From contig NZ_JAPENL010000001.1 in NCBI RefSeq assembly GCF_026342015.1, positions 62,001 through 126,000 on the forward strand: a stretch of DNA of 64,000 bases, read 5' to 3'. Position numbers and translations under genes: made by a program. A model generated the notes under the pieces. It saw nothing but the letters and a program-made list of their open reading frames with translations, had not been told where the DNA came from and searched no databases. Within the stretch, counting starts at the first letter, position 1, and each line of letters opens with the position of its first letter. This stretch comes from Micromonospora lupini (lineage in GTDB: Bacteria > Actinomycetota > Actinomycetes > Mycobacteriales > Micromonosporaceae). Positions 16,540-23,909 of the stretch are shown in pieces.

Positions 16540-17715
16540 ATGGCTGCTGGCGATGCCGTACAGGTGCGGCCGGCGCGAGGGTCGCTGCGACCGCTGGTGT
16601 CCGGGGCGACGCTGGTCGCGGTCCTGGCGTTGCTGTTCGGGCTGCCGTGGTGGACGTTGACGGTGGCGGCGCGGTGGCCGGCGCCGGTCGTGGCCGCCGG
16701 CACGAGCGTGTTCGTCGTCGCGCTTGTCGCGTTCCCCGTTCTGATGTATCTCGGGCACGGCCGCCGGCGGCTGGACGCGGCGGCCCGGGCGGGGGACACC
16801 CTCCTTGGCCTGGTCTGGATCCTGTTCGTCTGGGCGCTGCTCGGCAACGTGGCCCGGCTCCCGCTGGCCGCCGCGGGGGTCGCCGATCCGGTGCGGTCCC
16901 GGGCAGTGGCGGTCGGCGCGGCGGTCGTCTCGGTCGTCCTGGCCGTCTGGGGGTACGCCGAGGCGATGCGAGTGCCCCGGGTCCGGCGGGTGGACGTCAC
17001 AGTGGATCGGCTGGGTGCCGGTCTCGACGGCGTCCGGGTGGTGCTGCTGACGGACACCCACTACGGACCGATCGACCGGGCCCGCTGGTCCGCGCGGACC
17101 ACCGAGGTGGTCAACGGGTTGGGCGCCGACATCGTCTGCCACACCGGCGACATCGCCGACGGTACGGTCGACCAGCGCCGCGCGCAGGCCGCGCCGCTGG
17201 GAGCCGTCCAGGCGCGGCTGGCCCGGGTGTACGTGACGGGCAACCACGAGTACTACGGCGAGGCGCAGGGCTGGGTCGAGCACATGCGGGCCCTCGGCTG
17301 GGAGCCGCTGCACAACCGGCACCTGGTGGTGGAGCGGGGCGGCGCCCGGCTCGTCGTCGCCGGGGTGGACGACGTGACCGCCGCCTCGTCCGGCGTCGCC
17401 GGTCACCGCGCCGACCACGCCGCGGCGCTCGCCGGCACCGACCCGCGGCTGCCCGTGCTGCTGCTGGCGCACCAGCCCAAGCAGATCGACGACGCGGTCG
17501 CGGCCGGCGTGGATCTGCAACTGTCCGGGCACACCCACGGCGGCCAGATGTGGCCGTTCCACTACCTGGTTCGGCTCGATCAGCCAGTCGTGCAGGGCCT
17601 CAGCCGGCATGGCCAGACCCAGCTCTACACGAGCCGAGGGACCGGTTTCTGGGGTCCGCCGTTCCGGATCTTCGCGCCGAGCGAGATCACCCTGCTCACC
17701 CTCCGAGCGGGGTAG
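16540..17715 (+). CDS. Membrane metallophosphoesterase (calcineurin-like)
   Basis: Predicted 391-aa protein. Four hydrophobic helices occupy about residues 20-140. A calcineurin-like phosphoesterase domain follows: LTDTHYGP, HTGDIADG, GNHEYYG, LLLAHQP and SGHTHGGQ are the five metal-binding blocks and all are intact. This is the YkuE/YaeI-type arrangement, with a membrane anchor and the catalytic domain probably outside or facing the membrane. The ATG at 16540 follows GGAGG and is preferred over an in-frame ATG 30 nt upstream. The substrate is unknown. Confidence 0.92.
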   Translation: MAAGDAVQVRPARGSLRPLVSGATLVAVLALLFGLPWWTLTVAARWPAPVVAAGTSVFVVALVAFPVLMYLGHGRRRLDAAARAGDTLLGLVWILFVWALLGNVARLPLAAAGVADPVRSRAVAVGAAVVSVVLAVWGYAEAMRVPRVRRVDVTVDRLGAGLDGVRVVLLTDTHYGPIDRARWSARTTEVVNGLGADIVCHTGDIADGTVDQRRAQAAPLGAVQARLARVYVTGNHEYYGEAQGWVEHMRALGWEPLHNRHLVVERGGARLVVAGVDDVTAASSGVAGHRADHAAALAGTDPRLPVLLLAHQPKQIDDAVAAGVDLQLSGHTHGGQMWPFHYLVRLDQPVVQGLSRHGQTQLYTSRGTGFWGPPFRIFAPSEITLLTLRAG

Positions 17716-18173
17716 CCCCGACTGGGCCAACACCTACCGCCTCACCTGAACGTGCTCCGGACCCGCTGGCTGTCCCCAGGCCCCGGGATCCGCCCCCATG
17801 CACCCGATGCCCAGTCGCCTCGCTTGGTCAATGCGGCGCTCACCGACAGACCGAGGCACAAGACCTCCAGGCAGGGCCTCCAGCCGACGGCCGTGTCCCG
17901 GATCGACCGCGTGCAGCGGGGGATGAGCATCGGCAGGTAGGGCCGGTGCACGTCAAGGAACAGCGAGGGACGCTGCGTAAGGGCGGACATGACCCGAGGG
18001 GCTAGCCCCGACCCCGCCAACGGCTGCCTCCGCTGTCCCGCGGCCACTCGTCTCGTTGCTGTTCCGTGCCGGCCGGGGGCCACCGATGGCGACCACGACA
18101 GCGGCGGCGCCGGGCTGCTGCCTCTCACCGGTCCTTCCCGCTCCGTGCGGACCGATGAGCACGGCATCGACGG
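17716..18173. other. 458-nt interval without a supported gene
   Basis: Open frames exist on both strands but have no recognisable motif and an implausible composition. It ends at a tRNA 3'-half-like segment. Confidence 0.4.
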
Positions 18174-18220
18174 GGCTCCTAATCCGCGGGTTCGGGTTCC
18201 GAGACCCTGGCGGCGCACCA
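18174..18220 (+). other. 3' fragment of a tRNA, possible attachment-site remnant
   Basis: The segment begins GGCTCCTAATCCG, continues GGGTTCGGGTTCCGAG and ends CCTGGCGGCGCACCA. It matches the 3' part of an actinobacterial tRNA-Arg with a CCT anticodon: anticodon loop, T arm, acceptor end and encoded CCA, with one extra C in the T loop. The preceding bases do not form a matching 5' half. Tyrosine-recombinase elements integrate at exactly such 3' halves, so this may be an att scar. No integrase is nearby. Confidence 0.45.
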
Positions 18221-18304
18221 GCAATTATGGCTCTGGCATGCTGGCTTCCCACCCGGCCAGAGCCTTCTCGTGCCGGTCGTGCTGTGAGCCTGATGGGGGA
18301 CCCG

Positions 18305-18967
18305 ATGTCGACGCGACCTTATCTACCCTCGACCGTTGCGCTGGTCCTCTCCGGTTGCCTGCTGATGACGGCCTGCGATGGCGGCAAGGCTGAGGAACCG
18401 GACCCGATTGCAGCGACAACGCCACCGACGACGGCCCTGGTGTCGCCCACGCCCACGCCCACGCCCACGAATGTGAGCAACACCGCGGAGTTGCCGCCGA
18501 TCGAGCTGCCCAGCGGAGCGACGAACATCTTCGAGGACCAGCACACAGGTGATCCGGTGAAGGACGCCGTCCTGTTCGACAACCAGCAGTGGGTCAACTC
18601 GTTGGACGAGGCGATCCTCAAACGGTCGGACAAGACGACGGCGATCGGCTTCTACAGCACCGACAGGGCTCTCGAGGGGTCGGTCACCTACGTCCGCGGC
18701 TATCTCGGAAAGGGCGACACCTGGGTCGGCGTGACGCGCTTCTTCGACCGCAAGGTAACGCTTGTCGCTGACGGCTCCGCCAACTTGATCTACTGCTCCG
18801 ACGAGAGCGACTCGTACATCAAGAACAAGGCGGGCAAGGTGGACCACAACGCGACCACCGCTAAGTCCTACGTCCTTTACAACACGAAGCTCGTGAAGAA
18901 CAAGCAGGGGATCTGGCAGACCATAAGTGTCCTGGCCGATCGGGGTGCGAAGCAGTGCCAGCCGTAA
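18305..18967 (+). CDS. Putative lipoprotein of unknown function
   Basis: Predicted 220-aa protein. A hydrophobic signal and lipobox LLMTAC give lipidated Cys at residue 24. A Thr/Pro-rich linker (TPTPTPT) follows, then a mature domain of about 150 residues with lower GC and more Asp/Lys/Asn than its neighbours. The ATG at 18305 follows GGGGGAC. The family is not recognised. It is convergent with the B3/B4 gene. Confidence 0.75.
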   Translation: MSTRPYLPSTVALVLSGCLLMTACDGGKAEEPDPIAATTPPTTALVSPTPTPTPTNVSNTAELPPIELPSGATNIFEDQHTGDPVKDAVLFDNQQWVNSLDEAILKRSDKTTAIGFYSTDRALEGSVTYVRGYLGKGDTWVGVTRFFDRKVTLVADGSANLIYCSDESDSYIKNKAGKVDHNATTAKSYVLYNTKLVKNKQGIWQTISVLADRGAKQCQP

Positions 18968-19010
18968 GGAACTCACGCGCGCCTGCACTGTGACACGTCG
19001 CCGTCCGCAC

Positions 19011-19811
19011 TCAACTGTGCGTCGACGGGTGCGTCGCACCGAGCGGGATGGGCGGCACGTCGTACGCCGGGACCGGCCCCGTCAGCACCGCGTGCCCGGT
19101 TGGCGCCGGCCACGTCGTACCCAGTCGCGCGAGGAGCGCGGTGAGCAAGTCGGCGGCCGTGGCGTGCAGCGCCTCCGCCACGATGAGCACGTTGGTGGTC
19201 TCCGCTCGGACCGCCGAGTGGCAGCTTTGCCGGTTGGTCCAACGCCGCGCGTGCGCCCGTCCCGCGGTGTCGGCGAAGATCACTTTGCCGGGCTCCGGCC
19301 GCTCGGTCGTGCCGGCGAAGGTGAGGTGCTCCTCGTCTGCGCGTGCGTGCCGCAGGGTCAGGTCGCCGCTGATGCGGTTCGTGTCGAGCACGGCGACCGG
19401 GATGGCGTGAGCGACGGAGATCGCGTTGCAGAGGTCGACCAGCGGGTGCAGGCGGGGCAGCGAGCCGTCGAGCCGCAGACGCCGGGGCAGCGCCTCGGAG
19501 GCGCACCGGTACTGGTGGGTTTCACGGCGAGCCCGGCGAAGGCGCTGCCACGCCTGAATCTCCGGAAACCCCGCCTCGGGGTCGACGGTCAGGCGGGCCT
19601 TCGCGCGGGCGGTGAACTCGTCGATCTGGGGCGCAGGACGGAACAGCAGCTGACCCTTGACGACAGTGGGACCGCGCCGCAGCAGCAGATTCTGGCCGAA
19701 GAGGCTGCTGCTTGAAGGTGGCGTCGCGCTGCCTCGCCAGGTCGGATCAGGATGGTTATCGATTCCTGTGGTGCGAGAGCCGAGGAAAGCGCGGAAGCTG
19801 GATAGCCACAT
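19011..19811 (-). CDS. B3/B4 tRNA-binding-domain protein (PheT B3/4-like)
   Basis: Predicted up to 266 aa. QYRCASEALPRRLRLDG, then LPRLHPLVDLCNAISVAHAIPVAVLD and FADTAGRAHARRWTNRQS are characteristic of stand-alone B3/4 proteins, related to the phenylalanyl-tRNA synthetase beta-subunit editing region. Such proteins may edit mischarged tRNA. The first 40 residues look unlike the family and no clear ribosome-binding site was found, so the start may lie further in. Confidence 0.8.
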   Translation of the reverse strand: MWLSSFRAFLGSRTTGIDNHPDPTWRGSATPPSSSSLFGQNLLLRRGPTVVKGQLLFRPAPQIDEFTARAKARLTVDPEAGFPEIQAWQRLRRARRETHQYRCASEALPRRLRLDGSLPRLHPLVDLCNAISVAHAIPVAVLDTNRISGDLTLRHARADEEHLTFAGTTERPEPGKVIFADTAGRAHARRWTNRQSCHSAVRAETTNVLIVAEALHATAADLLTALLARLGTTWPAPTGHAVLTGPVPAYDVPPIPLGATHPSTHS

Positions 19812-19884
19812 CCTCCGCTTGCGCGGAGGTTCCCGAGTTGAACGGAAATAGAAGGAAGCGCCCGCATGGCCTCGGCTGTCGCCG

Positions 19885-22044
19885 TTACCCAGGGATCAGC
19901 TCACTGAGCCGGTCAAGTGTATACACCTCCGACCCGTCTGGCAGATCCTCAGGCGCCTGAATGCCGATGAACGTGATCGGCTCGTCCGGTCGCCGGCCGT
20001 CCCATGTCGTCACCTCGGCCCGTGCCCGCCACCGGTCGACAAGGTAGGACACGGTGAGGTAGCGCCGCTCCATCAGTGCTCGTACTCGGTCGGCTGTGGT
20101 GAATGTGTTGTCCTCCACCCGGTTGAACGAGGGCGAACCCGGCAGGTACAGGTGAAGCCAGACGGCCTGCCAGCCGTCCTCGCTCCTGGCGAACACCATC
20201 GGCAGCGCGATCCGGCCCTTGCCGCGCAGGTGCGAACGCGCCCGGACCGTCCGCGCGTCGAAGGGGGCACCGAACTGGTCCCGTGTGCGGGCCTGATACC
20301 CGAACATCGACTCGGCGACCTCGTCGAACGACTCACCTGCATAGATGAGAACCTGCGGAACCACATAGCGTCCGCCGGTCGTCAGGGGCACATCGATGAA
20401 CTCGGTCGCCCCGTTCGTCGCGTCGGTGATGTCGCCGGAATGCACCACGCCATCGTGGCGATAGTTCGTCCACGACACCTGGCCCGCACTGTGGAACTCG
20501 TCATCCAGCAGCAGCACCGACAGGTCGTAGTCGGTACGACGACTTGCCTGGCGCCAGTGTGTGAAGAACCGCAGCAGCTCACCGGACACCGACGCCCGGG
20601 AGCCCCTCGGCAAGACCGCGAATCCGCCTTCGGCCGCCTTGCCGGACAGCGGCAGTGCTACGTCGAACACCTCGGGGTCCACCACCAGCGGTCGCTCCGG
20701 CCGCGGCAGCCGGGCGCTGATCTCTGCGTCGAGGAGCGACGACAGTTCGGCCACCAGCGCGGCCGGCAGCGGCGGCCGCTCGTCGGGACCTACCCAGGCG
20801 CTGCGCGAGCGGCTTGCGTACATCCGGGCCGACACGGGCGTCAGCCGGTTGTCGACATGCTCCCGCAGCGAGAGCAGCACCCGGCCCGACGCCGAGCCAA
20901 GCGCGCCGGCGATTGCGTCGACTACACCGCTACGCTCCGGCTCCGATGCCAGCCGCAGCAGCCGGTCCGCAGATCGCAGGAGTAGACCCGGCGCCGCCGA
21001 CAGCACCGAGGTGGCCGAACCGATGGCTCCGGCGCGGATCGCCGCCTCCGCGTGACCGGCGAGGGTGCGTACTCGCCGCTCGCCACGCGCGACCTCGAAC
21101 ACCGCCTGTGCGTGCGGCCACTGGTCGTACTCGTGCGGATGCAGCCGCTCTCCGAGCCGCTTCCACCGCTCCGCGTAGCGCACGACGTCACCGAGCTTGC
21201 CGGGACTCGCGCCGACGACGTCGTTCAGCGCGGCCAGAAGCATCCGCCGTTCCGGGCGCCGGAAGGCGCGGAATCGCGTGGGTGTCACGAGCGATGCGTC
21301 CCCGCCGGAGACCTGGCAGGCAAGACGCAGCACGTCGGTAGTCGTGTCCACGCCGACCAGCGGCCGGCCGAGGACGAGGCGGATCCCGTTGAGCACGGCA
21401 CGGTTCTCCCGTACCGGGATCTCGGCCGGCTGCGCGCCGTCCACGCAGGCGACCGCGAGCTCGCTGAGGATCGCGAGGTCCGCCTCGCCGTGCGGCGTTG
21501 AGCTACCCGCCAGGGCCAGATACAGCCGCGTTGCCTCCACGTCGGCGGCGTCGCCAAGGCGCAGCAAGGTCACCCGGTCACCGGCTGCGGTGATCAGCTC
21601 GTCGTGCGCGGCCAACAGCTCGGCATAGGTGTGCTGGTAGGTCCCATAAGCCGGCAGGTCCAGCAGGTTCACCGCACCCGAGGCGACGGCGTCCCGCAGC
21701 TGCTCGTCGCTTGCCGTGCCTCCGCCGGTGAAAACGGCCGCCCGCAGCCGTTCCGTCCAGAACTCGGCAGTGTCCGGCACGTCATCAGGGAAACCGATGA
21801 AGTAGGCGTTGTGCCGGACATGGTCGCCCACCAGTTCGCGTACCGCCGAGACGACCAAGGCGGCCAGATCCATCGCCGGCGCCGGCGCCAGGGCGCCGAT
21901 GTGCTCCAGCAGAGCCTGCGACGCCGAGAACCCAACATCGAGTAGCGCCACGTCCAGTTGCCGGGCCACCGGCGTGCCATCGCCAGCCGCGCCGGTGCTG
22001 GCCGGCACGCGCAGGGTCTTCTGGATGATCAGCTTCTCGAGCAC
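19885..22044 (-). CDS. Large protein with C-terminal TerD-like domain (MXAN_6230/SCO0854-like)
   Basis: Predicted 719-aa protein. The last 200 residues contain a TerD-type calcium-binding fold: DYDLSVLLLDDEFHSAG, SWTNYRHDGVVHSGDITDA, FIDVPL and YVVPQVLIYAGESF. The N-terminal 500 residues are helical, start LEKLIIQKTLRVP, and resemble the SCO0854 family, although the RING-like cysteines of that family are not seen. The GTG at 22044 follows ACGGGGAA. Tellurite-type TerD proteins act in stress and membrane-associated metal complexes. The gene begins 55 nt after an unusual tRNA-like sequence on the same strand. Confidence 0.75.
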   Translation of the reverse strand: MLEKLIIQKTLRVPASTGAAGDGTPVARQLDVALLDVGFSASQALLEHIGALAPAPAMDLAALVVSAVRELVGDHVRHNAYFIGFPDDVPDTAEFWTERLRAAVFTGGGTASDEQLRDAVASGAVNLLDLPAYGTYQHTYAELLAAHDELITAAGDRVTLLRLGDAADVEATRLYLALAGSSTPHGEADLAILSELAVACVDGAQPAEIPVRENRAVLNGIRLVLGRPLVGVDTTTDVLRLACQVSGGDASLVTPTRFRAFRRPERRMLLAALNDVVGASPGKLGDVVRYAERWKRLGERLHPHEYDQWPHAQAVFEVARGERRVRTLAGHAEAAIRAGAIGSATSVLSAAPGLLLRSADRLLRLASEPERSGVVDAIAGALGSASGRVLLSLREHVDNRLTPVSARMYASRSRSAWVGPDERPPLPAALVAELSSLLDAEISARLPRPERPLVVDPEVFDVALPLSGKAAEGGFAVLPRGSRASVSGELLRFFTHWRQASRRTDYDLSVLLLDDEFHSAGQVSWTNYRHDGVVHSGDITDATNGATEFIDVPLTTGGRYVVPQVLIYAGESFDEVAESMFGYQARTRDQFGAPFDARTVRARSHLRGKGRIALPMVFARSEDGWQAVWLHLYLPGSPSFNRVEDNTFTTADRVRALMERRYLTVSYLVDRWRARAEVTTWDGRRPDEPITFIGIQAPEDLPDGSEVYTLDRLSELIPG

Positions 22045-22099
22045 GTGGTTCCCCGTTCCGGTCAACTCCGGCTGTTGCCGGCCCGCAGCCGCGCACAGT

Positions 22100-22227
22100 G
22101 GGTCGCCGGGGACTCGAACCCCGAACCCTTCGATCCAACTAGGAGAAGGAAGCGCACCCATCACCGCGCAAGCGGAGAGCGGACGCACTACTCAGTCGAA
22201 TGCTCTAGCCAGTTGAGCTAGCGACCC
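22100..22227 (-). tRNA. tRNA-like gene with a 55-nt structured insertion in the anticodon loop
   Basis: Read on the minus strand, 128 nt form a complete cloverleaf: acceptor GGGTCGC/GCGACCC (7 bp), D arm GCTC/GAGC with GG in the loop, anticodon stem TTCGA/TCGAA, 5-nt variable loop GGGTT, and T arm CGGGG-TTCGAGT-CCCCG. The anticodon loop is 62 nt in place of 7. The extra sequence contains an 8-bp helix GTGCGTCC/GGGTGCGC (with G-U pairs) enclosing CCGC-TTGC-GCGG. No CCA is encoded. The anticodon cannot be read with confidence. It may be a tRNA with a small intron, a tRNA-derived RNA, or a disrupted pseudo-tRNA. Confidence 0.55.
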
Positions 22228-22236
22228 AGATGTCGA

Positions 22237-22428
22237 TCATCGCACCGGCCGGTCCGACATGGCTATCCCGTTTCGAAGTCGCCACCGGACGCGGCGGACA
22301 TGGGAGTGCCGCCCCGGCGGTGAGACGGAGGACAGCAGTAGCAGGGGCAGGCCGAAGCAGGCGATGACGACGACGCCGATCCATTTCGCCACAGGCGGCG
22401 GTGGTGCTGCGGCGCTCGTTTGCGTCAC
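22237..22428 (-). CDS. Possible small membrane protein
   Basis: Predicted 63 aa from the GTG at 22428, or longer from an ATG at 22497. There is one hydrophobic helix, WIGVVVIACFGLPLLLLSS, followed by an Arg/His-rich tail. The ribosome-binding site is weak. It lies downstream of the cold-shock gene terminator and ends next to the tRNA-like gene. No family is recognised. Confidence 0.35.
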   Translation of the reverse strand: MTQTSAAAPPPPVAKWIGVVVIACFGLPLLLLSSVSPPGRHSHVRRVRWRLRNGIAMSDRPVR

Positions 22429-22504
22429 CCACTCGCTACGCCGAGATGGCCGGGCTTCTGCCGATCGGACGATTGTGAGATGCCGTGGTGAGCGCATGAA
22501 ACGC

Positions 22505-22542
22505 CGAACGGCGGCCCGCTGAATCAGTCGGGCCGCCGTTCG
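22505..22542 (-). terminator. Terminator of the cold-shock gene
   Basis: A perfect 14-bp stem, CGAACGGCGGCCCG/CGGGCCGCCGTTCG, encloses a 10-nt loop 12 nt after the cold-shock stop codon. On the minus strand a short T run follows. Confidence 0.8.
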
Positions 22543-22553
22543 CAGAGTGTGGA

Positions 22554-22757
22554 TCAGAGCGGGCGGATGTTCTCCGCCTGCGGGCCCTTCTGGCCTTGGG
22601 TGACGTCGAACTCCACCTTCTGATTCTCGTCGAGGCTGCGGAAGCCGCTCGCCGAGATCGCGGAGAAGTGGGCGAAGACGTCGGCGCCGCCGTCGTCCGG
22701 GCTGATGAAGCCGAAGCCCTTGTCGGCGTTGAACCACTTCACGGTACCTGTAGTCAT
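22554..22757 (-). CDS. cspA: Cold-shock protein (CspA family)
   Basis: Predicted 67-aa single-domain cold-shock protein. RNP1 KGFGFI and RNP2 VFAHF are both present, and the N-terminus [16 protein letters not shown] is canonical. It binds single-stranded RNA/DNA and acts as an RNA chaperone. The ATG at 22757 is preceded by GAGGAGCAG. A long leader with a terminator-like hairpin lies upstream and a strong terminator downstream, so it is a single-gene transcript. The symbol is used for the family; several paralogues are likely in the genome. Confidence 0.97.
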   Translation of the reverse strand: MTTGTVKWFNADKGFGFISPDDGGADVFAHFSAISASGFRSLDENQKVEFDVTQGQKGPQAENIRPL

Positions 22758-22950
22758 GTCTGCTCCTCGCAGGCTGTTAGAGACCGCACTGTGCGGACCC
22801 TTACGCCGCCGCGTTGATCGCCCGCGTCGAAACGACACGAAAAACGAAAAGCGCCTGGAGGGGTTTCAGATGCCCCATCAGGCGCTAAAAAACGTCTACG
22901 GAAATCAAAACTGCAACTCGGCTACCGTAGCACATGATCCGTCGTCGACT
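22758..22950 (-). promoter_or_regulatory. cspA promoter and leader with terminator-like hairpin
   Basis: On the minus strand TACGGT (about 22930) fits a -10 element. The leader then contains the stem AGCGCCTG/CAGGCGCT (22850-22886) with an inner GGGG/CCCC helix, followed directly by TTTTCGTTTTTCG (22837-22849). This looks like an intrinsic terminator about 90 nt before the start codon. It may act as an attenuator or a temperature-responsive leader. Confidence 0.6.
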
Positions 22951-23252
22951 CCCCAGAGGTGAGTGGACCCGGTCCTGCCTACCTCGTCGATGCTGCCCGG
23001 CCACGACCGTGAAGCGAACGTCGGCCAGGCCGTCAACGCCGCGACGACGGAAGTGACGGCACACCACGAAGGGTTCTGTCCTGGCTTGAACGTGCCGTCG
23101 CCAAGCATCTGAGCTCGGATGACGGTTTCGGGGTACGGCTCGGCCAGCCGGGGCAGCCGACGCTGCATCCCATCCTCACCGGCCGAACGGCGGCGGGCCC
23201 GGCCTGGGACAGTGAGACCAGGCCGGGCAACGCCAGGAGGCAACGGAGAGCC

Positions 23253-23525
23253 TTAGCTGTGCTGCGGGATGTCCGTCGTGTACGCCAGCTCGCGGCCCGC
23301 CTCCACGTCGGAGGTCAGCGCATCGATCCGGGCCACGCCACCGGCCGACCCGCCGGCCACCACGAACCCGGTGCCGTCGAACTCCTCGGCCACGTGCAAC
23401 TGCGGCGCCGGGCGTCCCAAGGCGGTCAGCAGGTAACAGAGGTCGGTGTGGAGAGCCCCGAACCAGTCCGGCAGCGGCACTCGTGCCCGACCGGTCTGGT
23501 CCAGCACCACCCGCCCGTACCACAT
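23253..23525 (-). CDS. Fragment-like protein, C-terminal part of a tail-fibre/S74-associated type hypothetical
   Basis: Predicted 90 aa. GRVVLDQTGRARVPLPDWFGAL to QLTALGRPAPQLHVAEE resembles the C-terminal module of larger hypothetical proteins associated with collagen-like or S74-type tails. In those, the sequence GTVVLDxxGRATVxLPxWFEAL is followed by AGGxxGxxVSWQVTG. Here the usual VSWQVTG block is missing and the front part is absent, so this is probably a truncated relic. The start at MWYG is the first available ATG. Confidence 0.45.
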   Translation of the reverse strand: MWYGRVVLDQTGRARVPLPDWFGALHTDLCYLLTALGRPAPQLHVAEEFDGTGFVVAGGSAGGVARIDALTSDVEAGRELAYTTDIPQHS

Positions 23526-23601
23526 TACCGATCTTGACGGGAAGCTGAGACGTTGGGACGGCGTATCGTCAGGGCTTGCGGTGCCGAGGTGGGGGTGGGA
23601 C

Positions 23602-23895
23602 GTGACGACGCAACTGCGGATCTATACCGTCCGGCCGGGACGGCTCGACGCGTGGGTGACGGCCTGGCGGACGCTCGTCGTACCCCTGCGCCGGCGCTTC
23701 GGCTTCGAGATCTCGGGGTCCTGGGTCGATGCCGAGCGTCAGCAGCACATCTGGCTCGTGTCGCACCCCGGTCCGCAGTCGTTCGAGGAGGCCAACGCCG
23801 ATTACTGGCGCTCGTCGGAGCGTGCCGCGATGGGCCTGGACCCCCACGACTACCTGATCGGCGAGGATGTCCGCACTGTCGACCCGGTGCTGTGA
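23602..23895 (+). CDS. NIPSNAP-family protein
   Basis: Predicted 97-aa ferredoxin-like alpha+beta-barrel protein. TTQLRIYTVRPGRLDAWVTAW and the FGFEISGSWVD, FEEANADYWRSSER pattern are typical of NIPSNAP-family proteins. The GTG at 23602 follows GGGGTGGGA and is preferred over the longer frame. The role in bacteria is mostly unknown. It is convergent with the aminotransferase class IV gene 14 nt away. Confidence 0.85.
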   Translation: MTTQLRIYTVRPGRLDAWVTAWRTLVVPLRRRFGFEISGSWVDAERQQHIWLVSHPGPQSFEEANADYWRSSERAAMGLDPHDYLIGEDVRTVDPVL

Positions 23896-23909
23896 CGGCG
23901 GGCGGCCCG

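Noticed and set aside
16453..17733. A long minus-strand frame antisense to the metallophosphoesterase gene
   Set aside because: The composition is His/Arg/Pro-rich with no domain; it mirrors the codon bias of the real gene.
15999..18005. A 668-codon plus-strand frame overlapping the metallophosphoesterase gene
   Set aside because: It is Arg/Pro/Gly-rich shadow sequence in another frame of a clear gene with intact motifs.
17742..18224. A 160-codon minus-strand frame after the metallophosphoesterase gene
   Set aside because: No recognisable domain, unlikely composition, and it overlaps the tRNA fragment.
19812..19884. A short spacer with open frames between the B3/B4 and TerD-type genes
   Set aside because: No motif, no ribosome-binding site and too short for a supported gene.
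22905..23243. A 112-codon minus-strand frame upstream of cspA
   Set aside because: It covers the cspA promoter and has no domain or ribosome-binding site.
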